DNA of 64,000 nt, from contig NZ_FOHX01000005.1 in NCBI RefSeq assembly GCF_900111685.1, positions 372,001 to 436,000 of the forward strand, read 5' to 3'. This stretch comes from Nonomuraea wenchangensis (GTDB lineage: Bacteria; Actinomycetota; Actinomycetes; Streptosporangiales; Streptosporangiaceae). Position 1 is the stretch's first letter. Every line of letters begins with the position of its first letter. The notes under the pieces are model-generated. The model had not been told where the DNA came from, did no database searches, and was given only the letters and a program-made list of their open reading frames with translations. Position numbers and translations under genes: made by a program. Positions 25,079 through 33,888 of the stretch are shown here, piece after piece.

Positions 25079-25098
25079 CCTGCCCGATTTCGGGCAGG
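25079..25098 (+). other. Small hairpin before the gene upstream of glmS
   Basis: CCTGCCCG-ATTT-CGGGCAGG is a perfect 8-bp stem ending eight bases before GTG 25107. If transcribed it would cover the ribosome site region of the small gene; it may equally be the end of upstream non-coding sequence. Confidence 0.4.
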
Positions 25099-25106
25099 AT
25101 GTTGGC

Positions 25107-25415
25107 GTGCCTCGTTCCAGATGCGTAGTGTCCTCCTCTGTGTCCACGGCACGGCATCCCTACGAGGACCTCATCGCCCACCTCATCCGGACGAGCGCGC
25201 TCGGCCCGGGAGAGGCGGCGCGCGTCGTCGCCGACGTGCTGGCCTACTTCTCCGAGACCGCCGAGGAGTACGTCCGGCGCCGCCACGGCGAGCTCAAGGC
25301 GCGCGGCCACACCAACGACGAGATCTTCCCCAGGATCGCCGCCGAATTACGCGGTCGCCGGGTGGCCGCGCCCGAGCTGTCACTGCGGCAGCTCCGCAGG
25401 ATCGTCTACGGATAA
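25107..25415 (+). CDS. Small conserved hypothetical protein upstream of glmS
   Basis: Encodes up to 102 aa; the conserved-looking part starts at HPYEDLIAHLIRTS and is about 85 aa, all helical and charged, ending LSLRQLRRIVYG. No catalytic motif or membrane segment. GTG 25107 has AGGA eight bases upstream; GTG 25140 would give 91 aa but has no ribosome site. It precedes glmS by 23 bases on the same strand, so co-transcription is likely. I do not recognise its function; helix content suggests a nucleic-acid or protein-binding role at best. Confidence 0.7.
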   Translation: MPRSRCVVSSSVSTARHPYEDLIAHLIRTSALGPGEAARVVADVLAYFSETAEEYVRRRHGELKARGHTNDEIFPRIAAELRGRRVAAPELSLRQLRRIVYG

Positions 25416-25438
25416 CCAGAAACGCAGAGGAGACCTCG

Positions 25439-27259
25439 ATGTGCGGAATCGTGGCCTATGTCGGCCCCAAGGACGCGGCGCCCATCCTCCTGGAAGGGTT
25501 GCAGCGGCTCGAGTACCGAGGCTATGACTCCGCAGGGCTCGTGGTGTCCAACAAAGGGCTGAAGCTCCGCAAGGTCAAGGGCAGGGTGGCCGACCTGGCC
25601 AAGGTCGTGCCGGCCAGGTTCAAGGGCGGGCTCGGCATCGGGCACACCCGCTGGGCCACGCACGGCGTCCCGAGCGACGAGAACGCCCACCCGCACCTGT
25701 CGGCCGACCAGCGCATCGCGGTCGTCCACAACGGCATCATCGAGAACGCCGCCGAGCTGCGCGCCAAGCTGGTCGCCGACGGCGTCGAGTTCGCCTCGGA
25801 GACCGACACCGAGGTGCTGGCCCACCTGATCGCCCACGCCGTGGACGAGAACGACAGCCTGGAGGAGGCGGTCAGGAAGACGCTGAAGAGCATCGTCGGC
25901 ACGTACGGCATCGCGGTCATCGACGCCGAGCGCCCCGGCGAGGTGGTCGTGGCCCGCAACGGCAGCCCGATCGTGCTCGGCATCGGCGAGAAGGAGATGT
26001 TCGCCGCCTCCGACGTCGCCGCCCTGATCCGCTACACCCGCCAGGTCGTGCACCTGGAGGACGGCGAGCTGGCGGTGATCAAGGCCGACGGCTTCCACAC
26101 CTTCTCCAGCGACGCCCGCGAGACGGCCAAGGAGCCGCTGACCGTCGACTGGGACGCCGGCCACTACGACACCGGCGGCTACGAGCACTACCTGCTCAAG
26201 GAGATCTCCGAGCAGCCGGAGACGATCACCAGGACGATGTCCGGCCGCCTCGACGAGCGCTTCCACGTCGCGCACCTCGGCGGGCTCAACATGGACGCCC
26301 GCGAGACCCGCTCGTTCCGCCGGGTGAAGATCATCGGCTGCGGGTCGGCGTACTACTCGGGCCAGATCGGCGCGCAGCTCATCGAGGAGCTGGCGCGCAT
26401 TCCGGCCGACGCCGAGCCGGCCAGCGAGTTCCGCTACCGCAACCCGGTCGTGGACCCCGACACGCTCTACGTCGCGATCAGCCAGTCCGGCGAGACCTAC
26501 GACACGCTGGCCGCCGTCCAGGAGCTCAAGCGCAAGGGCGGCCGGGTCATCGGCATCGTCAACGCCGTGGGCAGCGCCATCGCCCGCGAGGTGGACGGCG
26601 GCATCTACCTGCACGCCGGGCCCGAGGTCTCGGTCGCCTCGACCAAGGCGTTCACCTCCACGGCGGTCGCGTTCGCGCTGCTCGCGCTGCATCTCGGCCG
26701 GGTGCGCGACCTGTCGCCTGCCGACGGGCGGCGCATCGTGGACGGCCTGCGCCGGCTGCCCGGCCAGATCGCCGACATCCTCACCCAGGGCGACAAGATC
26801 GCCGAGCTGGCCCGCAAGTACGCCGGTCACCCGAGCATGATGTTCGTGGGGCGGGTGCGCGGCTACCCGGTGGCCAGGGAGGGCGCGCAGAAGCTCAAGG
26901 AGATCTCGTACGTGCACGCCGAGGCGTACCCGGCGAGCGAGCTCAAGCACGGCCCGCTCGCGCTGATCGGCCCCGAGATGCCGACGGTCGCGATCGTCCC
27001 CGACGACGAGCTGCTGGACAAGAACCTCACCACGCTCGGCGAGATCCGCACCCGGGGTGGCCAGGTGCTCATGGTCGGCCACCGGGAGCCGGACGCCAAG
27101 CTGGCCGACGACGTCATCGTGATCCCGAAGAACGAGGTCGAGCTGGACCCGATCCTGCTCACCATCCCGCTCCAGCTCCTCGCCTACCACGCGGCGGTCG
27201 CGCTGGACCGGGATGTCGACAAGCCGCGCAATCTAGCCAAGAGCGTTACTGTTGAGTAA
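25439..27259 (+). CDS. glmS: Glutamine-fructose-6-phosphate aminotransferase (isomerising)
   Basis: Encodes 606 aa. MCGIVAYVGP supplies the N-terminal nucleophile Cys after Met removal (class II glutaminase), with GHTRWATHG and HNGIIEN. Two SIS sugar-isomerase domains follow (IIGCGSAYYSGQIG, ISQSGETYDTLA, SVASTKAFTS), and the C-terminus ends in PRNLAKSVTVE. It makes glucosamine-6-phosphate for peptidoglycan and amino-sugar synthesis. AGAGGAGA lies a few bases before ATG. This is the start selected because the frame upstream belongs to the small gene region in another frame. Confidence 0.97.
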   Translation: MCGIVAYVGPKDAAPILLEGLQRLEYRGYDSAGLVVSNKGLKLRKVKGRVADLAKVVPARFKGGLGIGHTRWATHGVPSDENAHPHLSADQRIAVVHNGIIENAAELRAKLVADGVEFASETDTEVLAHLIAHAVDENDSLEEAVRKTLKSIVGTYGIAVIDAERPGEVVVARNGSPIVLGIGEKEMFAASDVAALIRYTRQVVHLEDGELAVIKADGFHTFSSDARETAKEPLTVDWDAGHYDTGGYEHYLLKEISEQPETITRTMSGRLDERFHVAHLGGLNMDARETRSFRRVKIIGCGSAYYSGQIGAQLIEELARIPADAEPASEFRYRNPVVDPDTLYVAISQSGETYDTLAAVQELKRKGGRVIGIVNAVGSAIAREVDGGIYLHAGPEVSVASTKAFTSTAVAFALLALHLGRVRDLSPADGRRIVDGLRRLPGQIADILTQGDKIAELARKYAGHPSMMFVGRVRGYPVAREGAQKLKEISYVHAEAYPASELKHGPLALIGPEMPTVAIVPDDELLDKNLTTLGEIRTRGGQVLMVGHREPDAKLADDVIVIPKNEVELDPILLTIPLQLLAYHAAVALDRDVDKPRNLAKSVTVE

Positions 27260-27328
27260 TTGACTCCAATTAAGCCACATTTCGCTCTGGGTAGTGTTAT
27301 CTGGCCCGGGACGGCATAAATTCGATAC

Positions 27329-28114
27329 GTGCGGCAGTTCGACCAGCAACGGCCCAATCTCGCACGCATGTACGACTACATGCTCGGCGGGACGGACAAC
27401 TTCGCGGTCGACCGCCTGGCCATCGAGCAGCTCGCCGAGCTGGTCCCGGAGGCGGTCCCGCTGGCCCGCGCGAACCGGGCCTTCCTGCAGCGTGCCGTGC
27501 GCTACGTCGCCGCCGCCGGGATCGACCAGTTCATCGACCTGGGCAGCGGGCTGCCGACCCAGGGCAGCACGCACGAGGTGGCGCCCGGCGCCCGGGTCGT
27601 CTACGTCGATCACGACCCTGTCGTGGCCGCCCATTCCAAGGCCCTGCTCACGAACGTGGGCAGGGCCGTCTGCGTCGAGGCCGACCTGCTGGACGCCGAC
27701 GACGTGCTGGCCAAGGCCGGTGACTTCCTCGACCTTGACCGGCCGGTCGCCGTCGTGCTGGTGTCGATCCTGCACTTCCTGCCCGACTCCGCCCGGCCGT
27801 GGCAGGCCGTGGCCCGGCTGCGCGAGCGGGTCGTCCCCGGCAGTTTCCTGGTGATCAGCCACGCCACCACGATGGGGCGGCTGGAGGACGAGGAGGTCCC
27901 GCGCGGCTACCGGGGCTCGCCCGGGCGCGGGGGAGCGGACCGGCGGCCGTCGGAGATCCGGCGGTTCTTCGGCGAGTTCCGCCTTGATCCGCCCGGCCTG
28001 GTGCAGGCCGTGGACTGGCGGCCGGACCGGCCGAAACTCGTGGGGGATTGGGCGTTGCCGTCGTCGCTCATGGCGGGCGTGGCCCGGAAAATCGATCACT
28101 CCACTCCCGCCTAA
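27329..28114 (+). CDS. SAM-dependent methyltransferase (DUF574 family)
   Basis: Encodes 261 aa. The family start NLARMYDYMLGGTDNFAVDR is present, then the SAM-binding FIDLGSGLPT and VVYVDHDPVV motifs and VLVSILHFLPD. DUF574 proteins are abundant in actinomycetes, and most have unknown substrates. The GTG start has no ribosome site within ten bases and AT-rich ATAAATTCGATAC immediately precedes it, so translation may be leaderless. Follows glmS after a 69-base gap. Confidence 0.88.
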   Translation: MRQFDQQRPNLARMYDYMLGGTDNFAVDRLAIEQLAELVPEAVPLARANRAFLQRAVRYVAAAGIDQFIDLGSGLPTQGSTHEVAPGARVVYVDHDPVVAAHSKALLTNVGRAVCVEADLLDADDVLAKAGDFLDLDRPVAVVLVSILHFLPDSARPWQAVARLRERVVPGSFLVISHATTMGRLEDEEVPRGYRGSPGRGGADRRPSEIRRFFGEFRLDPPGLVQAVDWRPDRPKLVGDWALPSSLMAGVARKIDHSTPA

Positions 28115-28232
28115 AAAGCGACATATCACCAAATTTCGTCCGGTGGGGATCTGACGCCTATATGTGTATCTCTACGTAATGTGTCAATAACAGTAGGTAA
28201 GGGGGATTCGCGGAGCTTCGGGGGAGAGACAC

Positions 28233-29216
28233 ATGCGCCGTCGACAGTTCCTGGCAAACCTGCTGGCTGCGTCCGGCGCGGTGGCGGGATCGGCGCTGAC
28301 CGGGGCAGCGCTGACCGGCTGCGGCGCCCGGCAGGGCACCGGCGGCCCCGGCCCCGCGGGGCTGCGGGCCCGGTTCGTCATCAACCCGGCCGCCCGCCGC
28401 TGGAGCGAGGCCGGGCAGGCGCTCGCCGGCGCGGCCCGCGCCGCCGGGTACGAGACCGGCGCCGGCACCAAGGTCACCGTGAGCGGCCTGTCCGCGATGA
28501 CCGCCGCCGAGCTCAACAACGGCCAGACCCTGCTCGACGTGGCCACCCCCCTCGCCCGGCTGGCCGGAGACGTCGAGGTCGTGGTCGTGCCGGGCGACTC
28601 CCGCTTCAAGGACTTCGAGGGCTTCGCCGCCCACCTGCTGGCCCAGCCCGGTGCGACGCCGCTGGCCGGCGGCCCGCAGGGGGCGCCCGACCACCTGCTG
28701 TTCGGCCTCATCGCCAAGGGCATCGGCGCCGACACCCGGCAGGTCGACTACACCGGTTACCCCGGCAGCCAGGAGGTCGTCACCGCCCTGCTGTCCGGCA
28801 AGGCCGCGGCGGCCACCGGGGTGCTCGCCGCCTGGCGGGAGGGCCTCGCCCGCGGCCGGCTGCGGGCGCTCGCGGTCTCGTGCGCCCAGCGGGTGCCCGA
28901 GCTGGACGCGCCGACGCTGCTGGAGTCCGGCGTACGGGTCGACTTCACCGACTGGACCGCCGCCTTCGGCCCCGAGGGCATGCCGGACGAGAGCCGCGAC
29001 GCGGCCGTGCGCATGTGCGAGGACGCGACCTCCTCCACCGGCTGGCTGGCCGCCTGCCGCGCCGCCGGATGGGTCTCGATCCCGCTCGGCGGCGACGACT
29101 TCGTGCTCTGGCTGGCCTCCGAGGTCGAGCGCACCCGGGCCGTCCTCCACGATCTGGGGCTGATCACCTCGACGCGGGCCACGACCTGCAGGGGCCGCTG
29201 CGGCAACGGCCACTAG
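28233..29216 (+). CDS. Tricarboxylate-type (TctC/Bug) solute-binding protein, Tat/lipoprotein-like
   Basis: Encodes 327 aa. A twin-Arg start (MRRRQFL) and a hydrophobic stretch ending in TGCG suggest a Tat-exported lipoprotein. The body shows the TctC/Bug pattern: DYTGYPGSQEVVTALLSGKAAAATG, RLRALAVSCAQRVPELDAPTLLESGV and FTDWTAAFGPEGMP. Such proteins normally feed a TctAB permease; none is adjacent. GGGGGAG lies six bases before ATG. It may serve a permease elsewhere or act in sensing. Confidence 0.82.
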   Translation: MRRRQFLANLLAASGAVAGSALTGAALTGCGARQGTGGPGPAGLRARFVINPAARRWSEAGQALAGAARAAGYETGAGTKVTVSGLSAMTAAELNNGQTLLDVATPLARLAGDVEVVVVPGDSRFKDFEGFAAHLLAQPGATPLAGGPQGAPDHLLFGLIAKGIGADTRQVDYTGYPGSQEVVTALLSGKAAAATGVLAAWREGLARGRLRALAVSCAQRVPELDAPTLLESGVRVDFTDWTAAFGPEGMPDESRDAAVRMCEDATSSTGWLAACRAAGWVSIPLGGDDFVLWLASEVERTRAVLHDLGLITSTRATTCRGRCGNGH

Positions 29217-29332
29217 AGGGAGGATCCAGCTCGCCGAACTTCTTCGGAAAGTCGTGTCTCCGCTTACCCCGTGGTGGTTGAGGGCAATGTGAGCTTTGAC
29301 GCGACGTTCGAGGAATTTTGGGGGGCAAGAAC

Positions 29333-30382
29333 GTGCAGTCTCCGGCGGACTGGCCGATCCTCGTGTTCTCGGTGATCGGATCCATCCTCCTGGTCGAAGT
29401 GGTCCGGCGGGTGCTCGGCAGGATCGGGCGTAAATGGGCGCTCGCCCAGCACCTCAAGGAGCGCTGCACGTGGCCGGCGTTCGCGGTGGCCGCCGTGGTG
29501 GCGACGAACGTGGTGTTCGGGGTGGGCATCCTCGGCGAGTCGGGCCGGCAGCGGGCCCTCGCCGAGGGCGTGGACCGGGTGCTGGGACTGTTCACCATCG
29601 CCGCGGTCACCTGGATGATCGTGCAGGCCTCGTACGCGCTGACGGACGTCGTCCTCGACCGGCTGGTGCAGATCGAGGGCGAGCGCAACCGGCGGGCGCG
29701 GCGCATCAGGACCCAGATCGCGCTGGTCCGCCGCATCGCCGCCGCGGTCATCATCGTGATCGCGCTCGGCGCGATGCTCTTCTCCTTCCCCGGCGTGCGC
29801 GCGCTCGGCGCCGGCCTGCTGGCCTCGGCCGGCATCGCCGGGGCCATCGTCGGCATCGCCGCCCAGCCCACGATCGGCAACGTGCTCGCCGGGCTGCAGC
29901 TCGCCTTCAGCGACGCGCTCCGGCTGGACGACGTGGTCGTGGTCGAGGAGGAGTGGGGGCGGATCGAGGAGCTGACGCTCACGTACGTGGTGCTGCGGCT
30001 GTGGGACGAGCGGCGGCTCGTGCTGCCGGTCAGCTACTTCACGCAGCACCCGTTCGAGAACTGGACCCGGCACGGCAGCCGCGTGCTGGCCGTGGTCCAC
30101 CTGCGGGTGGACTGGTCGGTGCCGGTCAAGCGGCTGCGCGAGGCGCTGTACGAGTTCCTCCAGGGCAACCCGCTGTGGGACCAGAAGGACTGGACGCTGC
30201 AGGTCACCGACGTGCTGCCCAACGGGCTGATCGAGCTGCGCTGCCTGATGAGCGCCGCCGACTCGCCGTCGGCGTGGGACCTCAAGTGCGACGTGCGCGA
30301 GTTCCTGGTCGACTACGTGCGCGACAACCATCCGGAGGCGCTGCCCCGCTTCCGCGTCGAGAGCGCGGAGCTCCCCGGATAA
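29333..30382 (+). CDS. MscS-family mechanosensitive channel
   Basis: Encodes 349 aa. Three or four N-terminal membrane segments lead to the pore helix region LGAGLLASAGIAGAIVGIAAQ followed by PTIGNVLAGLQLAF and the beta-domain core (DVVVVEEEWGRIEELTLTYVVLRLWDERRLVLP). GTG 29333 (GGGGGG seven bases before) is preferred to the TTG 15 bases upstream. It ends in a cytoplasmic alpha-beta domain. It should act as an osmotic release valve. The gap to the tRNA-Leu is 189 bases. Confidence 0.9.
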   Translation: MQSPADWPILVFSVIGSILLVEVVRRVLGRIGRKWALAQHLKERCTWPAFAVAAVVATNVVFGVGILGESGRQRALAEGVDRVLGLFTIAAVTWMIVQASYALTDVVLDRLVQIEGERNRRARRIRTQIALVRRIAAAVIIVIALGAMLFSFPGVRALGAGLLASAGIAGAIVGIAAQPTIGNVLAGLQLAFSDALRLDDVVVVEEEWGRIEELTLTYVVLRLWDERRLVLPVSYFTQHPFENWTRHGSRVLAVVHLRVDWSVPVKRLREALYEFLQGNPLWDQKDWTLQVTDVLPNGLIELRCLMSAADSPSAWDLKCDVREFLVDYVRDNHPEALPRFRVESAELPG

Positions 30383-30533
30383 ATGAATGGCCCAATGCCG
30401 ATCACCCCTTTAACGTGGTGAATGTCCGGCAACGAACTTCTTGTTCTTCCTTCGCGGCGGTCCTGAAAGAAGAGGGCCGCGGGCCGCGGCCTGGCCGACG
30501 GGATTGGCGCCCCCCGGCCGGACCCCGCCCACA

Positions 30534-30566
30534 CCCCGGGCCGGCTCACGCCGGCCGAGCCCGGGG
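30534..30566 (+). terminator. GC-rich hairpin between mscS-like gene and tRNA-Leu
   Basis: CCCCGGG-CCGGC pairs with GCCGG-(five-base bulge)-CCCGGGG around loop TCAC. It ends six bases before the tRNA acceptor stem. It could terminate the channel transcript, but its closeness to the tRNA 5' end is notable. Confidence 0.4.
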
Positions 30567-30571
30567 TCCAC

Positions 30572-30645
30572 GCCGCTCTGGCCCAACTGGCAGAGGCGCC
30601 GCCTTCAGGAGGCGGAGGTTCGGGGTTCGAATCCCTGGAGCGGCA
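30572..30645 (+). tRNA. tRNA-Leu (CAG), short variable loop
   Basis: 74 bases: acceptor GCCGCTC/GAGCGGC, anticodon stem CCGCC/GGCGG with loop TTCAGGA (anticodon CAG at 30606-30608), T arm CGGGG-TTCGAAT-CCCTG. The D region (GCC..CAACTGGCAGA..GGC) resembles class II Leu tRNAs, yet the variable loop is only AGGTT. CCA not encoded. It overlaps the end of the GH20 gene on the opposite strand. An atypical or degenerate tRNA is possible. Confidence 0.8.
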
Positions 30646-32011
30646 CGGGCCGGGCCGTCGTGACCCGGAGGGCCCGGGCGGCGCGCCCCCGGAACTCCGC
30701 GTACGTCAGGCCGGACGTGCTCGCGCTCCACATCTTCTGGGCGAGCACCCCCACGGTGTCCTCGATCAGCTCGTACATCCGCTCCTCGCCGTACGCGGCG
30801 TGCACCAGGTCGTTCCACAGGGCCGGCATGGCGCCGAGCAGGCGGGGGTCGTCCGGGGCGAGGCTCTGGCCGCCGGCGAAGACGTGCGGCTCCCAGTGCT
30901 CGTGCAGCCACGCGCCGTCGAGGCCCCGGCCGTGGTAGTAGTCCGCCTCCGGGACGATGTAGAGCAGGTCGTCGTTGCTGTTGATCAGCGGGTACGCGTC
31001 GCCCTCGGCCCCCTCGGGCCCGTAGAAGCCGTTGTTCCAGCTGTTGATCACGACGTCCGGATCGAACCCGGTCGTGTCACCCGTGGGGGACAGGCGGGTG
31101 AAGCCGCCCCAGGCGCGGGGCTGCTTGCCCAGCGACCGCAGGTGCGCGGCCATCTCGTTGAAGAAGCGTTTCCACAGCTCCTTGCTCTGGTAGTACTCGT
31201 CCGCCCCGAAGTGCGCCGCGGGCCCGCGGAACCACGGCACGAACTCCTCGAACACCTCCTTGACCAGCTTCGTCGCCGCCGGGTTGGCCAGGTCGAGATG
31301 GTCGGAGTCGCCCCCGTCGTGGCCGATGGAGGGCTCGTAGGCGATGAACGCCCGCGCGTGGGCGGGCGCGTCGATCTCCGGCACGATCGTGACCGCGTGC
31401 GCCGCCGCGGCCTCCTCGAACCCGTCCCAGTCGGCCCGCGAGTACGACTCCGCCGCGGCCAGCCCGGGAAAGGCGTCCGACCGCAGCCGGAACGCCGACA
31501 CCGCCCGGCTCCAGTCTCCGTCCGGCGGCTTGATCTCGTTGTCGTTGAGGTGCAGCTGCAGCTCGTTGAGCTTGAACGTGCCCATCAGCCCGATGAGCCG
31601 GTGGATCATGGCCGGCGTGACGAAGCGGCGGCCGACGTCCAGCATGTAGCCGCGGACCGGATAGTTCGGCCAGTCCTCGGCGACGCCCACGGGGGCGCGG
31701 CCGTCCTCGCCGAGGATCTGCAGCAGGCTGCGGGTGCCGTAGAAGAGCCCGGCCGGGGCGGGCGCCTCGACGAGGACCCGTTCTGGCGTGATCTCCAGCC
31801 GGTAGCTCTCGGGGCCGCGCCCGGACTGCGCGAGGGCGAGCACGATGTCCCCGCCCGCGTCGCCGTACGGGACGCCCAGCTCGGCGGCGAACCGCCGGGC
31901 CTGCTCCGGGGCGTCCCGCGAGACCACCCGGGAGCCGCCGCCGAGCCGGAACTCGCCGGCCCCGCCCGTCCACTGCTGCAGGGCGGGGATCACCACGGGA
32001 CGCCCGTTCAC
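30605..32011 (-). CDS. GH20 beta-N-acetylhexosaminidase
   Basis: Encodes 468 aa. The GH20b alpha/beta domain (residues 1-115) is followed by the barrel: YPVRGYMLDVGRRF, LQLHLNDNE, PEIDAPAHARAF and the catalytic pair D271-E272 in HFGADEYY, with PALWNDL late. It removes terminal GlcNAc or GalNAc; no signal peptide, so it likely acts on imported oligosaccharide. GTG 32011 overlaps the upstream TGA by four bases, hence translational coupling. The last 12 or so residues (PLQGFEPRTSAS) are the antisense of the tRNA-Leu, with the stop inside the anticodon loop. Confidence 0.9.
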   Translation of the reverse strand: MNGRPVVIPALQQWTGGAGEFRLGGGSRVVSRDAPEQARRFAAELGVPYGDAGGDIVLALAQSGRGPESYRLEITPERVLVEAPAPAGLFYGTRSLLQILGEDGRAPVGVAEDWPNYPVRGYMLDVGRRFVTPAMIHRLIGLMGTFKLNELQLHLNDNEIKPPDGDWSRAVSAFRLRSDAFPGLAAAESYSRADWDGFEEAAAAHAVTIVPEIDAPAHARAFIAYEPSIGHDGGDSDHLDLANPAATKLVKEVFEEFVPWFRGPAAHFGADEYYQSKELWKRFFNEMAAHLRSLGKQPRAWGGFTRLSPTGDTTGFDPDVVINSWNNGFYGPEGAEGDAYPLINSNDDLLYIVPEADYYHGRGLDGAWLHEHWEPHVFAGGQSLAPDDPRLLGAMPALWNDLVHAAYGEERMYELIEDTVGVLAQKMWSASTSGLTYAEFRGRAARALRVTTARPVPLQGFEPRTSAS

Positions 32012-33888
32012 GCCGGCCACTCCGTCACCAGGTAGCCGCGGTGCGGCAGCTCCACGTCCGTGGCGTCGGCCGGCCGGGGCTCGGCGAGCGGCGCGAGCAG
32101 GGTCGTCACCGCGTACTCCGGCACGCCGGACAGCACCGGCCTGGCGGGGTCGGCCGAGCCGTTGACGACCGCGAGCCGCCACCGGCCGCCGACCCTGGCG
32201 AGCTGCGGCATGAGGTGCGGCCCGCCGGTCACCATGGGGAAGTCGCCGCCCAGCCACCGGACCGCCCGCTGCGCCAGCGCCTGCCCGTCGTCGCAGCGCG
32301 CGAGCCGCTCGGGGGCGCAGGCCGCCAGGGTGACCACCCGGCCGCCCAGCCCGTTGACGTAGGCGACCCGCCCGTCACCCCACGGCTCGTCCCGGGGCGT
32401 GAGCACCCGCGTCCACACCTCGGCCGCGGGGTGGGCGGCGAGCCTCGCCAGCGCGGGCTGCAGGTTCACGCTCAGCAGCCCGCCGCCGTCCTCGATCCGC
32501 TCCATGCTGTACGGCAGCCGCGACGGCGTCCACCGGTCGATCACCTCCTCGACCCGCACACCGAGCAGCGAGCCGTACCCGCGCTCGGTGAGGATCAGCG
32601 CCGCGTGCCCGTCGAGCAGCACCCCGCCGGAGAACAGCTCCTCCACCCGCTCGTCGGGCAGCCCCCAGGCGACCTTGCCGAACAGGGCGGTGACCGGCGC
32701 GATCCCGGCCCGGATCGGGACGCCGTACGGCAGCAGGTAGTCGGCCGGCCGCAGCGGGTCGGCGATCAGCCCCTCGATGGTGCCGTCGCCCTGCACCCGC
32801 GCGGCCGTGTCCGGCCACCAGGGGACGCCGACGCCGTGCGTCTCCAGGTCGCGGCCCGCCGTGAGGTCGAGCGCGGGACGCGAGCGGTCGAGCAGCTCGC
32901 CGATCCTGGGATGGCGCTGGGGCTCGCCGGTCACGAAGGGATGCAGGTCGAGCAGCATGCCGTCGGCGCCGGACAGCCGCGCCGCGACCATCTCCGACCA
33001 CGTCTGGGTGTCGGACTTGGTCCACTCGGTGTGGGGCGAGTTCTCGATCTCCGGCGCCACCTCGGCGCCTGCGGGGCGGATCGCCCGCTGGAGCTCGAGC
33101 ATCGCGAGCGAGTACGACAGCCGCGCCCCCGGCACGTCGTTGTAGGGCGCGAAGTGCGGCCGGTGCACCTTGGCCCGCTCGAAGACCGCCCCCCAGTCGC
33201 GTCCCTCGATCGAGGCCACGTCCAGCCGGGAGCTCATCAGCCCGAGCACGGCCCGCCCGGCCACCGCGTCCCTTATAGCGTCCAGGACCTCCAGCTGGGC
33301 CTCCCGCCAGGTCCGCTGCAGCAGCGCCCGCCACGGGTGCGGCGGCCCGCCGGCGGTGATGGCGGCGACCAGCTCCTCCCGGGCGGGCTCCGCGCCGGCG
33401 AGCGCCGCGAACCGGGTCAGCATCTCGGGCTCGAACCCGCCGCCCCAGGTCAGCGGCTCGTGGTTGTGGTAGCGGAAGTCGTCCTCGACCCACAGGACGC
33501 GGAAGCCCAGCCCGGCGAAGCGCCCGTAGTGGCCGGCCACCCACTCGCGCCAGACCGGGCAGGCGAAGGACGCGCAGGTGGTGGCGACCTCGCCGAGCGG
33601 CGAGACCATGGGCGCGAAGCCGAGGTCCTGGACGCGGCCCCGGTCGGTGTGCCCCGCCGTGATCCACGGGTTGAGGCTGGCGCCGATCCCGTAGCGGTCC
33701 AGCACCTCCTTGGCCTGCGCGATGTGCTCGAACCACAGGTCCTCGCCGACTCCCGCCGGATGGCCGGAGTGCAGCTCCTCCGCGCCGTAGAACAGCACCA
33801 CCTCGGGGATGGCGTGGTCGACGCAGTAGCGGGCCAGTGCGGTGGCGTCCCGTCCGGGCAGCACCTGGTAGCGAAGGTGGTAGGTCAT
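32008..33888 (-). CDS. Unrecognised 626-aa protein of a hexosaminide operon, putative glycoside hydrolase-like
   Basis: Encodes 626 aa without signal peptide. I do not recognise the family with confidence. The N-terminal 400 residues look like an alpha/beta barrel (VLFYGAEELH, FRVLWVEDDFRYHNHEP, EIENSPHTEW, DGMLLDLHPF), with several conserved acidic residues. Near residue 385-480 the DYLLPYGVPI and LFSGGVLLDGHAAL stretches recall a glutamine-amidotransferase-like/trimerisation domain of GH42-type enzymes; the C-terminus is beta-rich. ATG overlaps the ATPase stop (ATGA) upstream and the GH20 start downstream. Its place suggests a glycosidase or lyase acting on the imported sugar. Confidence 0.65.
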   Translation of the reverse strand: MTYHLRYQVLPGRDATALARYCVDHAIPEVVLFYGAEELHSGHPAGVGEDLWFEHIAQAKEVLDRYGIGASLNPWITAGHTDRGRVQDLGFAPMVSPLGEVATTCASFACPVWREWVAGHYGRFAGLGFRVLWVEDDFRYHNHEPLTWGGGFEPEMLTRFAALAGAEPAREELVAAITAGGPPHPWRALLQRTWREAQLEVLDAIRDAVAGRAVLGLMSSRLDVASIEGRDWGAVFERAKVHRPHFAPYNDVPGARLSYSLAMLELQRAIRPAGAEVAPEIENSPHTEWTKSDTQTWSEMVAARLSGADGMLLDLHPFVTGEPQRHPRIGELLDRSRPALDLTAGRDLETHGVGVPWWPDTAARVQGDGTIEGLIADPLRPADYLLPYGVPIRAGIAPVTALFGKVAWGLPDERVEELFSGGVLLDGHAALILTERGYGSLLGVRVEEVIDRWTPSRLPYSMERIEDGGGLLSVNLQPALARLAAHPAAEVWTRVLTPRDEPWGDGRVAYVNGLGGRVVTLAACAPERLARCDDGQALAQRAVRWLGGDFPMVTGGPHLMPQLARVGGRWRLAVVNGSADPARPVLSGVPEYAVTTLLAPLAEPRPADATDVELPHRGYLVTEWPA

